A stretch of 64,000 bases of DNA. Origin: an uncultured Marvinbryantia sp. GTDB taxonomy: Bacteria; Bacillota; Clostridia; Lachnospirales; Lachnospiraceae. The stretch spans positions 31,510 through 95,509 of the forward strand of contig NZ_CAJKOX010000012.1 in the NCBI RefSeq assembly GCF_905201705.1, written 5' to 3'. Position 1 is the stretch's first letter; each line of letters begins with the position of its first letter. Positions 25,736-34,339 of this stretch are shown here, piece after piece. Made by a program: the position numbers and the translations under genes. The notes below the pieces were generated by a model, which saw only the letters and a program-made list of their open reading frames with translations, had not been told where the DNA came from and did not search any database.

Positions 25736-25800
25736 ATGCTCTGAGTGGTCTCCACCGCAAACGCATCCGCGGTGAATACCACTCAGAGCATATTTTATTT
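25736..25800. terminator. Strong bidirectional terminator
   Basis: ATGCTCTGAGTGGT (25736-25749) pairs with ACCACTCAGAGCAT (25778-25791), with CACCGC/GCGGTG extending the stem inside. A T-rich tract follows on the plus strand and an A-run precedes it. It separates the RpiR gene from the convergent permease gene. Confidence 0.92.
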
Positions 25801-25818
25801 AAATCACAGATCGGGCAT

Positions 25819-26685
25819 TTATCCCTTTACGCCGCCGCTTGTCAGACCGCCCACCAGATGCTTCTCGATACAGATAAAGAGAATGACAACCGGTATGGTA
25901 GCAAACAGCGATGATGCAAACAGATACTGCCACTCGATCATATTGTAGCCGTTAAATACCGTGATGCCGACCGTCAGCGGTTTCAGAAGGTCGCTGGAGA
26001 TCAGCGTCAGCGCAACCGTGTACTCGTTCCACGCATTGATAAACACGAAGATCAGCGCCGTCACAATGCCAGGTGCCGCTACCGGGAGAAGAACCCGGAT
26101 CATCGCCTGGAGCTGATTGCAGCCGTCAATCGTCGCCGCCTGCTCCATCTCCGGAGAGATCGACATAAAGGTCCCCCGCAGAAGCCAGATGGCAAACGCC
26201 TGGTTAAACGCCGCGTTGATAAAGATCAGACCAAGCAGGCTGTCGGTGAGATGCAGCACGCTCATGACCTTGTAAATACCCACCAGAAGCACGACCGGCG
26301 CAAACATCTGGGAAACGATCACCAGACCGAGGAAAAATTTCTTTCCCTTAAACTTCATGCGCGACAGCGCATAAGCCGCCGGAATACCGCAGAGGATCGC
26401 GATTGCCGTCGCTCCGCCTGATATCAGAATGGAATTGATAAAGTAGCGTCCCAGCGGCGCCAGGCTCCAGATATCCACGAAGTTTTCCCACTCCCACTCG
26501 ATCGGGAGCAGCGTGCCCTTCATGGAATAGATTTCCGCGCGGGATTTCAGCGCTGTGGTAAACATCACAAAATAAGGATACAGCGTTACCAGGACCATTA
26601 CAATGATCGCCACATACAGCAGCACCCTGAGCACTTTATCCTTGGGTGTACGCGCTTTCTTGATGTACTTTTTTTCTTTACTCAT
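25819..26685 (-). CDS. Sugar ABC permease (MalG-type), N-acetylhexosamine-linked system
   Basis: 288 aa, six membrane helices beginning near residue 19 (VLRVLLYVAIIVMVLVTLYP). The EAA-type loop is EQAATIDGCNQLQAMIRVLLP (about 178-198, shown here shortened: EQAATIDGCNQ) and the end is GLTSGGVKG. The start overlaps the upstream permease gene by 8 bp. Third gene of the unit formed with 26678-27568 and 27672-28892. Confidence 0.9.
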   Translation of the reverse strand: MSKEKKYIKKARTPKDKVLRVLLYVAIIVMVLVTLYPYFVMFTTALKSRAEIYSMKGTLLPIEWEWENFVDIWSLAPLGRYFINSILISGGATAIAILCGIPAAYALSRMKFKGKKFFLGLVIVSQMFAPVVLLVGIYKVMSVLHLTDSLLGLIFINAAFNQAFAIWLLRGTFMSISPEMEQAATIDGCNQLQAMIRVLLPVAAPGIVTALIFVFINAWNEYTVALTLISSDLLKPLTVGITVFNGYNMIEWQYLFASSLFATIPVVILFICIEKHLVGGLTSGGVKG

Positions 26686-27568
26686 CCTGCTCCTCCTTTC
26701 TTAAAGAAGCAATCATATAGACGGAGGCACAGACGCACAGAATCAGAAAGCCGATTACGGAAATCGCCGCCGCTTCACCGGTTCTGCCTTTATAAAATGC
26801 CTGCTTATACAGGTAAGTAACAAGGGTATCGGTACGGTTTGCCGGGTCTCCCTTGGTGATCGTCCAGACGATCGGAAAGGAATTGAATACATAAATAATA
26901 TTCAGTACCGTGCTGACGGTAAGGGACGATTTTACAAGCGGGATCGTGATATTGAACAGCTTCTGCCAGAATCCCGCTCCGTCCACCGTTGCCGATTCAT
27001 AATAAGATGCGTCAATACTCTGCAGCCCGGAAAGCACGCAAAAAGTGACAAACGGAATCGTTACAAAAATACCAACCCAGCACTCCCATGCGAAATAAGC
27101 GCCCGGCGTGGGCGTCCAGTTCACAGGACTGCTGATAAGCCCCAGCTTCAAAAGCAGGGTATTTAAGGTACCGTAATCCGGGTTAATGATAAATTTCCAG
27201 ACGCCGGCCTGGATGATCAGCGATGTCGCCCAGGGAAATACAACGATCGCGCGCGCAACCTTTCTTCCGCGGAATTCGTTGTTCAGCATGAGCGCCAGCG
27301 CAAAACCGATGAGGGTGGACAGACCTACTACCACGATCGTCCATACGAGTGTGTTCTTCAGTACCATCCCGAAGGTAGAGCCTGTGACCACTTTTTTAAA
27401 GTTGTCAAGCCCCGCAAAGCCCTTGATGATACCGGCTCTGCTCACTTCACTCAGGGACGTGCGGAACACCTCGAAAATCGGAAACAGAATAAAAACTGTC
27501 ATTAATAAAATGCTCGGAAGCAGCCAGATATAGGGACTCGCCGCCTTTAATAGATTCTTTTTTTTCAT
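26678..27568 (-). CDS. Sugar ABC permease (MalF/UgpA-type), N-acetylhexosamine-linked system
   Basis: 296 aa with six membrane helices from about residue 12 (YIWLLPSILLMTVFILFPIF). EAA loop YESATVDGAGFWQKLFNITI (about 190-210). It lies 103 bp after the binding-protein gene, across a strong hairpin. The operon is divergent from an N-acetylhexosamine kinase gene, which suggests transport of an amino-sugar glycan. Confidence 0.9.
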   Translation of the reverse strand: MKKKNLLKAASPYIWLLPSILLMTVFILFPIFEVFRTSLSEVSRAGIIKGFAGLDNFKKVVTGSTFGMVLKNTLVWTIVVVGLSTLIGFALALMLNNEFRGRKVARAIVVFPWATSLIIQAGVWKFIINPDYGTLNTLLLKLGLISSPVNWTPTPGAYFAWECWVGIFVTIPFVTFCVLSGLQSIDASYYESATVDGAGFWQKLFNITIPLVKSSLTVSTVLNIIYVFNSFPIVWTITKGDPANRTDTLVTYLYKQAFYKGRTGEAAAISVIGFLILCVCASVYMIASLRKEEQDE

Positions 27569-27602
27569 GTTTCACCACCAGTTTGAGACTTATCTGTACA
27601 AA

Positions 27603-27629
27603 GAGCCGGGCCTTTGTGCAGCCCGGCTC
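27603..27629 (-). promoter_or_regulatory. GC-rich hairpin between binding-protein and permease genes
   Basis: GAGCCGGGC (27603-27611) pairs perfectly with GCCCGGCTC (27621-27629), loop 9 bases. No T-run follows in the direction of transcription; probably an attenuating or message-stabilising element. Confidence 0.65.
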
Positions 27630-27671
27630 CCGGTTCTCTTTTTTGAGAAAATAAAGTATGTGTTTCGAAAA

Positions 27672-28892
27672 TTAACCTGCGATGTCAGCCTGCAGCTCAT
27701 CCAGCAGTGTTCTTACATCTTCACCGAGGAGTGCTCTCTGCTCAACGTCGATAACGCCCTGTTTTACATCTGCCCATTCAGCTTTTGCTGTCGGATAGAA
27801 TTTGCTGGAGCCTACGATGTCAACCCATGCAGCCATGCTCTCGTCTGCTGCTGCAACTGCTTCGCCGCCTGCGATCGTTGCCGGAAGGAAGCCTTCCATC
27901 AGAACCCAGTCAGAGTAGCGTGCATCGTCATAGAAATAATCAAAGAATGTGGTGATCGCTGCCAGCTCTTCCTCAGAATAGCCGTTGTCAAAGCACATGA
28001 AGCGGTCCATAACGCCTGCGGATACGGATTCACCGGTATTGCACGGAATGGAAGCTACCGCATAGTTTACTTCGTGTCCGCCGTCTGCAATGTAGGTCGG
28101 AAGGCTGTTCGGTGCGATAACCATTGCGATCTGACCTGCGCCGAACATATCCTGCAGATCGTAACGTGTGTTGTTCGCCGGATCTGTGTTGGTGTAGCCG
28201 GCATTTACAAGACCGATCGCATACTCGATCGCTTCTACGTTTGCATCGCTGTTGAGCGCCCAGTCGCCGTTCTCATCAACAAAGCCGCCGCCGTTGTTCC
28301 AGGTGTAGTATGCGAACGCAGCCTGACCTTCGTCAGTTGTCATATCGATACCCCACGGATAAATGCTGTCGTCATATGCCTTGATCGCTTCGCAAGCCGC
28401 CGTCAGTTCATCCCATGTGGTCGGAACCTCCACACCTGCTGCTTCCAGAATATCTACGTTGTAATAAAGCGCACGTGCGGAAGCAAGGTCCGGAACTGCC
28501 CATACAACATCGTCCACTACAGACTGCTCAAGGAAGGACGGATACATCTTCGCATAGGTTTCTTCGGAAACGTAATCCTGTGCCGGGAGAAGCAGACCGT
28601 CCGCCTGATAATCCGCAAATACGTCGATGTTCAGAATATCCGGCGCGTTGTTTCCCTGAATACGGGTGTTTACTACGGTGTAAATGTCATTCCAGGAGAC
28701 AACCTCTACCGTAAGCTTGATGCCTGCATTGTCATTGTTGAAATCCTCTACAAAATTTGCCCACCAGTCTGCGGTGTTCTGGCCATACTCTGCTGCAATT
28801 ACATTGATTTCCACATCCTCTGCGGAGCATACCGCCGGTACCGCTGCCACCATAGATGCAACTGCTGCCATTGCTAAAAATTTCTTGTTCAT
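27672..28892 (-). CDS. Extracellular solute-binding protein, N-acetylhexosamine-linked system
   Basis: 406 aa. The signal peptide (KKFLAMAAVASMVAAVPAVCSA-ED) has a Cys three residues before the cleavage site, but PAVC is not a lipobox, so this too looks secreted rather than lipidated. The mature protein begins VEINVIAAEYGQNTADWWAN and contains APDILNIDVFADYQADG and NNGGGFVDENGDWALN, typical of family 1 sugar-binding proteins. TAAAGGAGG precedes the ATG. Ligand unknown; a GlcNAc- or GalNAc-containing glycan is suggested by the divergent kinase. Confidence 0.87.
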   Translation of the reverse strand: MNKKFLAMAAVASMVAAVPAVCSAEDVEINVIAAEYGQNTADWWANFVEDFNNDNAGIKLTVEVVSWNDIYTVVNTRIQGNNAPDILNIDVFADYQADGLLLPAQDYVSEETYAKMYPSFLEQSVVDDVVWAVPDLASARALYYNVDILEAAGVEVPTTWDELTAACEAIKAYDDSIYPWGIDMTTDEGQAAFAYYTWNNGGGFVDENGDWALNSDANVEAIEYAIGLVNAGYTNTDPANNTRYDLQDMFGAGQIAMVIAPNSLPTYIADGGHEVNYAVASIPCNTGESVSAGVMDRFMCFDNGYSEEELAAITTFFDYFYDDARYSDWVLMEGFLPATIAGGEAVAAADESMAAWVDIVGSSKFYPTAKAEWADVKQGVIDVEQRALLGEDVRTLLDELQADIAG

Positions 28893-28965
28893 AGCTTATG
28901 TCCTCCTTTAAGGTGAAATCGGACGTCCAAAGTTCACGAGACTGCGGCGTCCGTCTTATAGACGG

Positions 28966-29105
28966 ATTATATAATATTTCCCTCAAAAAAGCAATCATTT
29001 TTGATAAATTTGTGAAATTTATTTTTATTTTTAAAAAATATTTGTATGTTAATCCCACAAAAACTGTTATATTCATTTGAATTTCTCTGATAGATACGAT
29101 ATAAT
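28966..29105. promoter_or_regulatory. Divergent promoters and palindrome between the ABC operon and nahK
   Basis: Minus strand: TTGCTT (28989-28994), 17 bases, TATAAT (28966-28971). Plus strand: TTGAAT (29077-29082), 17 bases, TATAAT (29100-29105). Between them lies the perfect inverted repeat ATAAATTT-GTG-AAATTTAT (29004-29022), a candidate operator shared by both units. A short stem CCGTCT/AGACGG (28951-28965) sits in the ABC leader. Confidence 0.7.
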
Positions 29106-29138
29106 AGCAGACAGAAAAACATATCGGGAGGAACGATC

Positions 29139-30257
29139 ATGAATCAGAAAGCAATATCCCAGGAAGTGCTGAATGCCTTTTGCCTCGACGCAGATCCTGC
29201 ATCCGTCCGCTCCTACGGCGACGGTCACATCAACGATACCTTTCTTGTGGAGGTTTCCGTGACAGACAAGTTTATCCTGCAGCGCATAAATACGGAAATA
29301 TTTCATCATCCGGAAGAATTGATGGAAAATATCAGCGGCGTTACCGGCTGGCTTCGGAAAAAGATCATAGAGGAAGGCGGCGATCCGGCGCGGGAGACCT
29401 TAAACGTACGCCTCGCCGCTGACGGAAAGCCGTATTATAAGGATAACTTAAACGGCTACTGGCGTGTGTACGATTTTATCGGAAATACCTCCTGCTTCAA
29501 CCAGTCGGAGTCTGTGGAGGATTTTTACCAGAGTGCGCTCTCCTTCGGGCATTTCCAGCGCCTGCTGGCGGATTATCCGGCGCACACGCTTCACGAAACG
29601 ATCCCGCATTTTCACGACACGCCGGTACGGTTTGCCGATTTTGAAAAAGCGGTCGCAGCAGACAGCGCCGGACGCGCGGACAATGTGCGCGGGAAAATTG
29701 CTTTTGTGGAGGCGCGCAGAGAATACGTCCACACGCTGGTGGACCGGCAGGCATCCGGCGAGCTGCCCCTTCGCGTTACGCACAACGACACGAAGCTGAA
29801 TAATATCCTGATCGACAATGCAACCGGAAAGGGCATCTGCGTCATCGACCTTGACACCGTGATGCCGGGACTTTCCGCCAATGATTTCGGAGATTCCATC
29901 CGCTTCGGCGCAAGCACCGCCGCCGAGGATGAGCAGGATCTCTCAAAAGTCTCCTGCAGTCTGGAGCTTTTCGAGGCATACACGAAAGGCTTCCTGAAAG
30001 GCTGCGGCGGCACGCTCACCCCCGCCGAGCTGGATTCGCTGATCGACGGTGCAATTATGATGACGCTCGAATGCGGGATGCGCTTTCTCGCAGACCACTT
30101 AGAGGGCGACCACTATTTCAAGATACACCGTGAGAACCACAACCTGGACCGCGCACGCACGCAGTTTAAGCTGGTGAAGGATATGGAAGAAAAACGCGGA
30201 CAGATGGAAGAGATCGTCAGAAAAGTGGCAGAAGAGGTTCAAAAGAATCCCTGTTGA
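29139..30257 (+). CDS. nahK: N-acetylhexosamine 1-kinase (NahK/LnpB-like)
   Basis: 372-aa aminoglycoside-phosphotransferase-fold kinase. Glycine loop SYGDGHINDTFLV (about 25-37), catalytic loop RVTHNDTKLNNILID (about 218-232) and metal-binding Asp in CVIDLDTVMPGLSANDFGD (about 240-258) match the NahK family, which phosphorylates GlcNAc or GalNAc at C1 in the lacto-N-biose/galacto-N-biose pathway. GGGAGG lies before the ATG. The phosphorylase that would normally feed it (GH112) is not in the window. A homoserine-kinase-type APH of another specificity cannot be fully excluded. Confidence 0.85.
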   Translation: MNQKAISQEVLNAFCLDADPASVRSYGDGHINDTFLVEVSVTDKFILQRINTEIFHHPEELMENISGVTGWLRKKIIEEGGDPARETLNVRLAADGKPYYKDNLNGYWRVYDFIGNTSCFNQSESVEDFYQSALSFGHFQRLLADYPAHTLHETIPHFHDTPVRFADFEKAVAADSAGRADNVRGKIAFVEARREYVHTLVDRQASGELPLRVTHNDTKLNNILIDNATGKGICVIDLDTVMPGLSANDFGDSIRFGASTAAEDEQDLSKVSCSLELFEAYTKGFLKGCGGTLTPAELDSLIDGAIMMTLECGMRFLADHLEGDHYFKIHRENHNLDRARTQFKLVKDMEEKRGQMEEIVRKVAEEVQKNPC

Positions 30258-30263
30258 TTGTAT

Positions 30264-30459
30264 GGGGACAAAAGTTCTCAAACGTTACTGTTCACAGTAA
30301 TATTCGCAAATCCATTTAAAATTCGCTCCGCGAATGGGATTTGCTCACACCTGTATCACTTTCTTACGGACTTTGCATTGAATGCAAAGTCCTGACCTGA
30401 ACAGTAACTCTCAAACCCACTTCTGAACAAGCTCGTATGGGTTTAGACCTTTTGTCCCC
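30264..30459. repeat. Nested inverted-repeat element (MITE-like)
   Basis: Outer ends GGGGACAAAAG (30264-30274) and CTTTTGTCCCC (30449-30459); inner ends GTTACTGTTCA (30284-30294) and TGAACAGTAAC (30398-30408). Inside the inner pair is a perfect 12-bp stem with a 1-base loop, GGACTTTGCATT/AATGCAAAGTCC (30368-30392), and a CGCAAATCC/GGGATTTGC pairing around 30308-30345. Between inner and outer ends AAACCCA/TGGGTTT forms another stem. Part of the inner element recurs at 5496. It lies between the convergent nahK and GH42 genes and may act as a bidirectional terminator. Confidence 0.8.
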
Positions 30460-30471
30460 TGGCTCATATAA

Positions 30472-32481
30472 TTATTTTTCCACCTGCACTATGCATACAT
30501 CAAATTTCTTTAAGACTGTATCCTCTGCAAGCACGCTGCCCGTCAGCAGATCCTTCTGTCCCCGGAACATTTCCGGCAGTCTGCATTCCTCATCCCCGAA
30601 GTTCAGAGCAAAATAGATCTTGTGCGTTTCGGTTTCGCGACAGGTGATCTCCAGCCCCGGTGCTGTTTCCGCCAGCCCTTTTATCTGCGCATTCCCACAG
30701 ATATAGGAGAACAGCTTTCCGCGCGCGGATTCCTCCAGCAGTGTGCCGATATAGTACACTTTACCGTTTCCATAGCAATTTTCTGTGACAGCCGGCATTC
30801 CCGCATAGAAATCCTCCGCGTATTCGCCGAGGCTCTTTGCGCCCTCCAGATGCATCAGATCGCACACCAGGCTGCAGCTTCCGGTGCTGCCGTCTGCGAA
30901 CCGCACCCGGTTTGTCTGTTCCGGCGAGAGCGCGTCGATTTCCTCCACCCAGACGCCGGCCATCTCCCGGAACGGACCGGGATAGCCGCCGAGATAAACA
31001 TTGTCGGACTGATCCGCGATCCCGCTCATATAAGTGAGAACCAGCACACCGCCATCCTGCACGAATTTCTCCAGCGCTTCCTTCATTCCCGCCTTCACCA
31101 TGTACAGTACCGGCGCTACGATCAGCTTATATTTACTGAAATCCGCGTCGAACGGAATCATGTTCACCGGTATATTATGCTGATAAAAATACTGATAATA
31201 CGCATAAATCTGCTTTACATACATCAAATCCACCGTCGGACCGCTCGTGTACTCCAGCGCCCAGTAATTATCCCAGTCAAATACGACGCCGACCTCTGCC
31301 GAGCTGCGGCTGCCCAGGATCACGTCTCCCAGCTTTTCCAGCTCGCCGCCAAGCTGCTGCACTTCCCGGAAAACTCTCGTATTTTCTGTTCCCGCGTGGC
31401 TGATCACCGCTCCATGGAATTTCTCGCACGCCCCGACGCTTCTGCGGAGCTGGAAAAACTGGATGGTGTCGGCTCCGTGCGCGATGGTCTGCAGGCTCTG
31501 CGCGCGCATCTGCCCCGGGCGCTTCAGCGAATTATATGGCTGCCAGTTCTGCTGGCTCGGCGTCTGCTCCATCAGCATAAACGGCGCATCCTTCAAGCCG
31601 CGCATAAGATCATGCTGCATCGCCGTATATCCCGGCTGTGTATCGTACGCCGGATAATTATCCCAGGAGATCACATCCATCTCCTTCGCCCACTTAAAAT
31701 AGTCAAGCTCCTTATAGCTTCCCATCAGGTTTGTGGTGATGACAGCCTCGGAATCAAACCTGCGGATCGCATCCCGCTCCAGCTTATAGTTTTCCAGAAT
31801 GCTGTCTGAGTTAAAGCGTTTATAATCAATGGAAATTCCCGCAAACGCTGTTTTTTCCGTACCAATGCCCTCGCTGAGCGCGTTCGGCGCCACGATCTCA
31901 TCCCAATCGTACAGCGTATGTCCCCAGAATTCCATATTCCAGGCTTTGTTCACCGCATCCAGCGTTCCATATTTTTTCCTTACCCACACGCGGAATGCCT
32001 TTTCACAGTTCTCGCAGTAGCAGGTGCCGCCGTATTCGTTGTTCACATGCCAGCACTTCACATGCGGATTGCTTCCGTAGCGCTCCGCCAGCTTTGCTGC
32101 AAGCGCCGCCGAATATTTCTGAAAAACCGGAGAATTCGGGCACGCGTTATGACGCTGACCAAACTTGTGATGACGTCCCTCGTAGTCCGTGCGCTCAACC
32201 TCCGGATATTTTTTCGCCATCCATGCCGGAACCGCTCCGGTGGAGGTCGCCAGCACGATATCATAATCTTCTTTGCTTAACATATCGACAATCTCATCCA
32301 GTTCGGAGAAATCGTAGGTTTCCTCCGACGGCTGCAGCTTTGCCCAGGAAAAAACATTGATCGTCGCACTGTTGATATGAGCATCCCGGAAAATCTGCAT
32401 ATCCTCCTTCCAGATTTCCCGCGGCCACTGATTCGGGTTATAGTCGCCGCCGTACAAGATCCGGCTGATCTTTTTTCCCAT
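30472..32481 (-). CDS. GH42 beta-galactosidase
   Basis: 669 aa, full length for family GH42, without a signal peptide, so it hydrolyses imported galactosides in the cytoplasm. The start YGGDYNPNQWP is characteristic. The acid/base Glu is in WHVNNEYGG (about residue 148) and the nucleophile in FMLMEQTPSQQNW (about 305). A Cys cluster CYCENC after the acid/base is the zinc site of many GH42 enzymes. The trimerisation and C-terminal domains follow. It is the last gene of the unit with 32495-37905. Intestinal GH42 enzymes often act on galacto- or human-milk-type oligosaccharides. Confidence 0.93.
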   Translation of the reverse strand: MGKKISRILYGGDYNPNQWPREIWKEDMQIFRDAHINSATINVFSWAKLQPSEETYDFSELDEIVDMLSKEDYDIVLATSTGAVPAWMAKKYPEVERTDYEGRHHKFGQRHNACPNSPVFQKYSAALAAKLAERYGSNPHVKCWHVNNEYGGTCYCENCEKAFRVWVRKKYGTLDAVNKAWNMEFWGHTLYDWDEIVAPNALSEGIGTEKTAFAGISIDYKRFNSDSILENYKLERDAIRRFDSEAVITTNLMGSYKELDYFKWAKEMDVISWDNYPAYDTQPGYTAMQHDLMRGLKDAPFMLMEQTPSQQNWQPYNSLKRPGQMRAQSLQTIAHGADTIQFFQLRRSVGACEKFHGAVISHAGTENTRVFREVQQLGGELEKLGDVILGSRSSAEVGVVFDWDNYWALEYTSGPTVDLMYVKQIYAYYQYFYQHNIPVNMIPFDADFSKYKLIVAPVLYMVKAGMKEALEKFVQDGGVLVLTYMSGIADQSDNVYLGGYPGPFREMAGVWVEEIDALSPEQTNRVRFADGSTGSCSLVCDLMHLEGAKSLGEYAEDFYAGMPAVTENCYGNGKVYYIGTLLEESARGKLFSYICGNAQIKGLAETAPGLEITCRETETHKIYFALNFGDEECRLPEMFRGQKDLLTGSVLAEDTVLKKFDVCIVQVEK

Positions 32482-32494
32482 CTGTTAATCCTCC

Positions 32495-34330
32495 TTAGTC
32501 TCTTTGATACGCCTCTCCTTCGCGGAGATAAAAATACAGTCCCCAGTCCTGATCATTCGCATACGGATCATAAAATGACGCCCGCCTGTTATTCACACTC
32601 TGCGGATAAACGTACGCGCAGGAGGCGCGTCCATCCGGGAAAATCATCGGCAGCACTCCTCTTCTGGAATCCTCCGCCCGCTTCATGTATGAAGCATCTT
32701 TCGTCGCCTTTGCATAAAGCGCAAACACATTTCCAGTCAGCGCGCTCCAATAATGCGGAAACGTATCACCGTAATACCGGCGTTTTCCAAACCAGTATCC
32801 GTCCCAGTGACGCACGGCGCTCTCATACAGATGATAGTCCGGCTGCATTCCATTAAACAGCTCCAGAACCTTTACCTGCTGCCCGCCCGCGTGCAGATAC
32901 TTTTCCTTTCCCGTCAGCAGATAGACAGACAGTATAATCTGCGCCGCCGGAGCGACAATGCTCTGCTCGTAGTTCACCTCGCTGGGCGGATAATCCAGTC
33001 CCCGCCCGCACAGCCAGTCAGCGTGGTTTATAAACAGCACCCGCATTTCTCTCTGCTCCGCCTCCATCTGCACTTCGCCAAGCGCCTTTATCAGCGCGAG
33101 CACCGGAAGCTCGATCGGATAAAATTCTTTGCCGCCCTCCTGATAGTAGCGCTTCACAATCCGGCAGGCATATGTGAGATACTCTCTTTTCTGTTCCAGC
33201 CGGTAAAGCTCTGTGAAAAGGGTCGCTGCCCAGGGCGCATTGTACAGCCTGTGATAACTGTCATCGCGTTCCATATCATTATAAACACATCCCGTTTCTT
33301 TGTCCACCAGTTCACGCAGCACAAAATCCCTATATTTTTCGAGACTATCCATCAGATTTTCGTCCTTTTTCTGCTGCAGGTAACGCGCCATCAGGATTCC
33401 CATGCCGATGCGCTCCCTGCCGCCGTTAAAATCATTTTCCGGCGTGTACACCAGACGCTCCTCCTCGTTATCGTATGCCAGATAAGCGCCGTTAAGAGGT
33501 CCCTCTCCCGTATACTGCTGATTCTTTGCCAGAAAACGGCACCGCCGCTGCGCTAAAAGCTCCGGTCTCTCCTGCACCAATATGCGGCATTCGGTCTGCA
33601 CATCATCCGCGCAGATGGAAAAGGTCAGCTCACCGATCTTCTCCGCCGTGTAAGAATAAACAAAGGAATTTCCCTCCCGCTGCGCTTCCTCGCCGTTCAC
33701 CGTCACGCGCTCCGCCGGGAATGCTGGCGTTATCTCTATCCGGTTTGTCTCGCCCAAAAACAGTACATAGCGCTGCGCCTCCACGCACACCATGCGCGGC
33801 TGATAGACACTCAGCTTCTTCAGAAAATCAGCTTTGCCATCGTGCGGAAAGATCGTCCAGCGAAGCTTCCTCGTCTCATGCGGCTGAAGCTGCATCCCCT
33901 CCGGATGCAGAAGGAAACAGCCACGATCATTGCTCTGGTGAAGGATATTCCGCTGGATACTGTATGCCGCAAGGCTGCCCTCCGTCAGCACCATGCCGAG
34001 GTGGGGAGCCTCCCCGCCCATGCGCAGAGCGCAGATCCAGCTCACCTGTTTTCCGCAGAAAATGTGTACATGACAGCGCTTTTTCAGACAGGTTCTGCTG
34101 TCCTCATAGCTGTCCGGCAGCGGAAAGGTAATCGCAATGCTCTCGTTGTTCGTAAAATACGGTTTGTCCGACGGATTTGTTATCGAAACACAGGTGTATG
34201 CAATATCCCCCTTCTGCTCCGTCTCTGCCGCAAACTCCAGCTCCTCCGGTCCCGTGACCTTCCCGTACCGGAAATCCTGCCGCAGCCAGTCCATCTCATA
34301 ACTGTCATTGCTGAAAATCAAATGCTCCAT
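32495..34330 (-). CDS. Six-hairpin (alpha/alpha barrel)-type protein of the GH42 operon
   Basis: 611 aa without a signal peptide. I do not recognise a named family. The N-terminal ~270 residues look beta-rich (Asn/Pro turns, YTCVSITNPSDKPYFTNNES). From about 290 on there are paired helices with conserved aromatics, as in six-hairpin glycosidases and polysaccharide lyases (YRLEQKREYLTYACRIVKRY, HYWSALTGNVFALYAKAT, YDPYANDQDWGLYFYLREGE). Encoded between the permeases (10 bp) and the GH42 gene (14 bp), so it probably acts on the same substrate. Confidence 0.6.
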   Translation of the reverse strand: MEHLIFSNDSYEMDWLRQDFRYGKVTGPEELEFAAETEQKGDIAYTCVSITNPSDKPYFTNNESIAITFPLPDSYEDSRTCLKKRCHVHIFCGKQVSWICALRMGGEAPHLGMVLTEGSLAAYSIQRNILHQSNDRGCFLLHPEGMQLQPHETRKLRWTIFPHDGKADFLKKLSVYQPRMVCVEAQRYVLFLGETNRIEITPAFPAERVTVNGEEAQREGNSFVYSYTAEKIGELTFSICADDVQTECRILVQERPELLAQRRCRFLAKNQQYTGEGPLNGAYLAYDNEEERLVYTPENDFNGGRERIGMGILMARYLQQKKDENLMDSLEKYRDFVLRELVDKETGCVYNDMERDDSYHRLYNAPWAATLFTELYRLEQKREYLTYACRIVKRYYQEGGKEFYPIELPVLALIKALGEVQMEAEQREMRVLFINHADWLCGRGLDYPPSEVNYEQSIVAPAAQIILSVYLLTGKEKYLHAGGQQVKVLELFNGMQPDYHLYESAVRHWDGYWFGKRRYYGDTFPHYWSALTGNVFALYAKATKDASYMKRAEDSRRGVLPMIFPDGRASCAYVYPQSVNNRRASFYDPYANDQDWGLYFYLREGEAYQRD

Positions 34331-34339
34331 CTTTTCCTC

